The translations under genes were made by a program, and so were the position numbers. 64,000 nucleotides of DNA. Origin: Mesorhizobium shangrilense. GTDB taxonomy: Bacteria; Pseudomonadota; Alphaproteobacteria; Rhizobiales; Rhizobiaceae. How positions within the stretch are numbered: the first letter of the stretch is position 1; each line of letters starts with the position of its first letter. Below, piece by piece: positions 61,128 through 64,000 of this stretch. The notes below the pieces were generated by a model. That model was given only the letters and a program-made list of their open reading frames with translations. It made no database searches and had not been told where the DNA came from. The stretch lies in assembly GCF_028826155.1 (NCBI RefSeq), contig NZ_JAQGPN010000001.1, positions 2,919,501 through 2,983,500 of the forward strand. Direction: 5' to 3'.

Positions 61128-61337
61128 ATGGACATGATCGACCTTGTCTTGACGGTCTGCCTGATCGCCAATCCGGCCGAATGCCACGAAGAGCACCTCT
61201 ATTTCGAGAGTCACGGATCGCTGGTGCAATGCACCTTCCTGGCGCCGCCGCAAATTGCGAGATGGGCGCTGAAGCACCCCAAGTTCCAGATCGCACGCTG
61301 GAAGTGTTCTTTCCCGGACAAGGGCAGGGAGATATGA
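61128..61337 (+). CDS. Small cysteine-containing protein of unknown function
   Basis: 69 residues: MDMIDLVLTVCLIANPAECHEEHLYF and QCTFLAPPQIARWA, with four Cys, and a C-terminal RWKCSFPDKG. I recall similar short proteins in other alphaproteobacteria but no named family. AAAGG lies 7 bases before the ATG. Its stop overlaps the next gene (ATGA), so it is the first gene of the ABC operon and probably a real, translated protein. Confidence 0.65.
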   Translation: MDMIDLVLTVCLIANPAECHEEHLYFESHGSLVQCTFLAPPQIARWALKHPKFQIARWKCSFPDKGREI

Positions 61338-62365
61338 CCGGCGCGCCGCCCTTTCAGATTGACGCCGGAACGAAGACGATGATTTCAAGACGCAACGCGA
61401 TCTGCCTCGCTGCTGTCGGCGCCCTTTCCGCCCTCGTTCCACACGCGGCTGATGCCGCGGTTGCCAAGGTTCGTGTGGGAGCGCTGAAGTTTGGGACTGT
61501 CAGCTGGGAGCTCGATGCGCTCAAGCACCACAGGTTCGATGCGGCCAACGGGATCGATCTGGAAGTTGTCTACTTTGCGGGAGAGGACGCGACGAATGTT
61601 GCGATGCTGGCCGGAGAGATCGACGTGATCGTCTCCGACTGGCTTTGGGTATCGCGGCAGCGTTCGGAAGGCAGCGACGTCACGCTTGTCCCGTATTCGA
61701 CCGCAGTCGGCGCCGTCATGGTCCAGGAAGGTTCACCAATCCGGACGGTTGCCGACCTCAGGCAAAGGAAGATCGGCGTTGCTGGCGGGCCGCTGGACAA
61801 GAGCTGGCTGCTGATTCAGGCCCTTGCGTTGCGTGACTACGGCATCAACCTCCCGCAGGATAACGAAATCGCCTACGGCGCGCCGCCGCTGCTGTCGGAG
61901 AAAGCCCGGCAGGGCGAACTCGATGCGGTGCTGAACTTCTGGCACTTCTGCGCCCGCCTCGAGGCCAACGGCTTCCGGCGCGTGATCGGCGCCAATGACG
62001 CCGCCATCGCGCTCGGCGCCTCGGGGCCGGTGTCCACTCTCGGCTACGTCTTCCATGAGCAATGGGCGACAGAAAATCCCGCTGCGGCGATGGCGCTGGT
62101 CATGGCTTCGGCCGACGCCAAGCGGCTGCTGGCGCAATCCGACGCGGAATGGCTGCGCCTTGCGCCTCTCGTGCGCGCCGAGGGCAGGGAACTCGACATC
62201 CTGCGCGACCGCTATCGGGAGGGCATTCCAGGGCGGCCCGTGTCGGAGGATCAGGCCGACGCGGCCAGGCTCTATGCCGTTCTTGCCGAGCTTGGCGGCG
62301 AGAAGCTGGTCGGCCAGGCGATGGCGATGGAGCCGGGGACGTTCTGGTCAGGGTTGATGAAATGA
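61334..62365 (+). CDS. NMT1/SsuA-like ABC substrate-binding protein
   Basis: 343 residues. A twin-arginine-like signal (ISRRNAICLAAV...PHAADA) starts within the first 20 residues; the type-II binding fold follows (VRVGALKFGTVSWELDAL, YFAGEDATNVAMLAGEIDVIVSDW, TVADLRQRKIGVAGGPLDKSW). The pattern is the sulfonate/nitrate/pyrimidine group, ligand unknown. Start 61334 overlaps the small gene; ATG 61379 gives a shorter signal. In methylotroph islands such operons sit near xoxF. Confidence 0.82.
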   Translation: MTGAPPFQIDAGTKTMISRRNAICLAAVGALSALVPHAADAAVAKVRVGALKFGTVSWELDALKHHRFDAANGIDLEVVYFAGEDATNVAMLAGEIDVIVSDWLWVSRQRSEGSDVTLVPYSTAVGAVMVQEGSPIRTVADLRQRKIGVAGGPLDKSWLLIQALALRDYGINLPQDNEIAYGAPPLLSEKARQGELDAVLNFWHFCARLEANGFRRVIGANDAAIALGASGPVSTLGYVFHEQWATENPAAAMALVMASADAKRLLAQSDAEWLRLAPLVRAEGRELDILRDRYREGIPGRPVSEDQADAARLYAVLAELGGEKLVGQAMAMEPGTFWSGLMK

Positions 62366-63186
62366 CGGCGCCCGATACCGGCGCGGAAGAATCCCTGGCG
62401 CGCGTTCCTTCGACCCCTTCCCGCGCCACTCCAACGCTGTTGCCGCTTGCGACTGTCGCGGTGTCCTTGCTCGGTCTCGGCCTGGTCTGGGGCGTTGCCG
62501 CGGCGATCTGGCCGAGCCGCACATTCCCGTCGCCACTTGCGGTTTGGACGGTCCTCGTCCGCGATGCGGCGAGTGGCGAGTTGCCATTCCATCTCGCCAT
62601 GACGCTGGGTCGCGTGGCGGCAGCCTTCATCGTCGCCATGGTCGTTGGATCGGTCATCGGTGTCCTGCTCGGCAATCACCGGCGCGCCGATCGCTTCTTC
62701 GATCCGTGGGTCGTGCTGTTCCTCAATCTTCCGGCCCTGGTCATCATCGTCCTTGCCTACATCTGGTTCGGGTTGAACGAAGCGGCGGCCATCGGCGCGG
62801 TGGCGCTGAACAAGATCCCGAATGTCGTGGTGACGATGCGCGAGGGCGCACGCGCGCTCGATCCCCGCTATGCCGAAATGGCGACCGTCTATCGCTTCGA
62901 CGCGCTCGACCGGCTGCGACATGTGCTGCTTCCCCAGCTGCAACCCTATATTGCTGCGGCGTCGCGCTCGGGGATCGCGCTGATCTGGAAGATCGTGCTG
63001 GTCGTCGAGCTGCTCGGTCGTCCGAACGGCGTCGGCTTCCAGATCTACCTTTACTTCCAGATGTTCGACGTCGCCGCGATCCTGGCCTATACGCTCGCCT
63101 TCGTGGCCGTCATGCTCCTCATCGAACTGCTCGTGGTACAGCCCTTTGAACGACATGCGACCCGTTGGCGTCGGCGCGCCGCTTAG
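62362..63186 (+). CDS. ABC transporter permease (SsuC-like)
   Basis: 274-residue inner-membrane protein of the BPD_transp_1 family with about six helices (near 26-50, 80-105, 115-135, 200-225, 240-262 among others). The EAA-type loop that docks the ATPase is in ALDPRYAEMATVYRFDALDRLRHVLLP. Start overlaps the binding-protein stop (ATGA). Confidence 0.88.
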   Translation: MTAPDTGAEESLARVPSTPSRATPTLLPLATVAVSLLGLGLVWGVAAAIWPSRTFPSPLAVWTVLVRDAASGELPFHLAMTLGRVAAAFIVAMVVGSVIGVLLGNHRRADRFFDPWVVLFLNLPALVIIVLAYIWFGLNEAAAIGAVALNKIPNVVVTMREGARALDPRYAEMATVYRFDALDRLRHVLLPQLQPYIAAASRSGIALIWKIVLVVELLGRPNGVGFQIYLYFQMFDVAAILAYTLAFVAVMLLIELLVVQPFERHATRWRRRAA

Positions 63187-63895
63187 CGTCGACATCGCCG
63201 AAAAGACCTTCCGGTCGGCGGAAGGCGTCTCGGTGGTGGCGCTGCAGAACCTCTCCTTCGAGGTGCGGCAGGGAGAGTTCGCGTGCCTGCTTGGTCCGTC
63301 CGGTTGCGGCAAGACCACGACGCTGCGCATCCTGCTCGGGCTCGATCGGGATTTTTCCGGCACGGTGCGGTTGCCGGAAGGCAGCGCCGATCGCATGGCC
63401 GTTGTGTTCCAGGAGCCCACGTTGCTGCCGTGGCGCACGGTCGAGCAGAACGTTCGGCTGGGATTTCCGAAAAGCCGCCGAAATGTCGATCTGAGTTGGC
63501 TTTTCGAGAGTCTTGGACTTGCCGGCATGCGCTCCCTCTTCCCGTCGGAACTCTCACTGGGCCTGGCGCGCCGCGCGGCGTTGGCCCGGGCTTTTGCCGC
63601 CGAGCCGGCCCTGATGTTGCTGGACGAGCCGTTCGTTTCGCTCGACGAAGCGACGGCCGAGCGGCTTCGCCACCTGCTGCTCAGCGTTTGGTCCAGGCGT
63701 CCGACCACCGCTCTCATGGTCACGCACAATCTGCGTGAGGCGCTGATGCTGTCGGACCGCATCATCGTGTTGTCCGGACGCCCCGCATATGCGCGCGGCG
63801 TGTTCGAGGTAGCGACGCCGCGGCAGCATCGAAGCCAGGACGTCATGAGCGAATTGCTGCGCCAGTTTCACGAGCGGTTTCCCGACGTGACCTGA
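63155..63895 (+). CDS. ABC transporter ATP-binding protein with degenerate signature
   Basis: 246 residues. Walker A GPSGCGKTT, Q-loop VFQEPTLLPW, Walker B LMLLDEPFVSLD and switch His in VTHNLREAL are normal. The signature reads ELSLGLARRAALARA: Ser-Leu-Gly replaces the usual Ser-Gly-Gly. The start is ATG 63155; TTG 63146 also fits, and either overlaps the permease by more than 30 bases. Third core gene of the importer. Confidence 0.85.
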   Translation: MRPVGVGAPLSVDIAEKTFRSAEGVSVVALQNLSFEVRQGEFACLLGPSGCGKTTTLRILLGLDRDFSGTVRLPEGSADRMAVVFQEPTLLPWRTVEQNVRLGFPKSRRNVDLSWLFESLGLAGMRSLFPSELSLGLARRAALARAFAAEPALMLLDEPFVSLDEATAERLRHLLLSVWSRRPTTALMVTHNLREALMLSDRIIVLSGRPAYARGVFEVATPRQHRSQDVMSELLRQFHERFPDVT

Positions 63896-63931
63896 CAGTG
63901 CATGGCCGTCCTGGCGACGGAGGGATTTGGA

Positions 63932-64000
63932 ATGAGCACCGATCCGAGTGGCCCGAGTGAAATCGCGCGAGCTCTTACGGGGTTCGCCCCCGACGTGATG
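63932..64000 (+). CDS. Start of an unidentified gene (3' truncated by window edge)
   Basis: ATG with GGAGGG 8 bases upstream opens a frame that stays open to the window end: MSTDPSGPSEIARALTG and on. Too short to identify. It follows the ATPase by 36 bases and is probably in the same operon. ATG 63902 in the same frame has no ribosome site. Confidence 0.5.
   Translation, partial: MSTDPSGPSEIARALTGFAPDVM

Overview
The window reads as a chromosomal segment of a GC-rich alphaproteobacterium of the order Rhizobiales, most like the Mesorhizobium/Aminobacter group. The evidence is the conserved order ntrB-ntrC-ntrY-ntrX-trkA-(D-amino acid aminotransferase)-hfq-hflX-mazG, a growth-pole-ring (GPR/RgsE) giant protein found in polar-growing Rhizobiales, alphaproteobacterial SOS boxes, and protein sequences that look rhizobial throughout. 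The identification rests on recognition only. I saw no rRNA, tRNA, CRISPR array, insertion sequence or phage gene.

Layout. 1-11.3 kb: nitrogen two-component systems (NtrBC, NtrYX), TrkA, Hfq, HflX, MazG. 11.3-14.9 kb: a metal island with a DUF305 gene behind a CueR/HmrR-type copper promoter, and mntR divergent from a Tat-exported multicopper oxidase plus ZIP-type transporter pair. Two MntR-box-like palindromes lie between mntR and the oxidase. 14.9-21.4 kb: an MFS carrier, a dipeptide epimerase, and an Mla/Mce lipid-transport operon (STAS-MlaE, MlaF, MlaD, PqiC-like lipoprotein) ending in a strong terminator. 21.4-28.9 kb: a 2485-residue membrane-anchored coiled-coil protein (GPR) with two different internal repeat arrays. 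29-37.4 kb: an Hpt protein, a ferredoxin with its reductase, glnB-glnA behind a sigma-54 promoter, NAD(P)HX repair, DUF72 and an FAD reductase. 37.7-47.7 kb: uvrA, clpP, arsR-AHSA1, ssb, rhodanese and dnaE, with SOS boxes next to ssb and uvrA.

47.8-64 kb is a one-carbon (methylotrophy) island. A six-gene, almost gapless minus-strand operon (DUF3280, MfnB-FolB fusion, MfnE-like kinase, AfpA-type flavoprotein, pterin-binding DUF6513, DUF447), together with a HisA-like protein and the H4MPT-linked hydantoinase-family protein, belongs to the set that makes methylofuran and tetrahydromethanopterin-type cofactors for formaldehyde oxidation. Divergent from it is a six-gene plus-strand operon of the PQQ-alcohol-dehydrogenase-associated ABC type (binding protein, YVTN beta-propeller, acidic cupredoxin-like protein, ATPase, permease, exported coiled-coil protein). 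Its gene content matches my recollection of the Methylobacterium lut lanthanide-utilisation ABC locus. Two class-I cytochromes c and a second ABC importer (69-residue Cys-rich protein, NMT1-like binding protein, permease, ATPase) follow. No PQQ dehydrogenase gene, fae, mtdB, mch or fhc is visible here; they would be expected just outside the window.

How the parts fit: a XoxF-type methanol dehydrogenase (inferred, not seen) would pass electrons to the small cytochromes, the H4MPT/methylofuran genes would supply formaldehyde-oxidation cofactors, and the ABC operons would serve metal, cofactor or substrate traffic. The strongest less-described candidates are the MntR-linked oxidase-ZIP pair, the lut-like operon with its acidic periplasmic protein, and the two-register repeat architecture of GPR.
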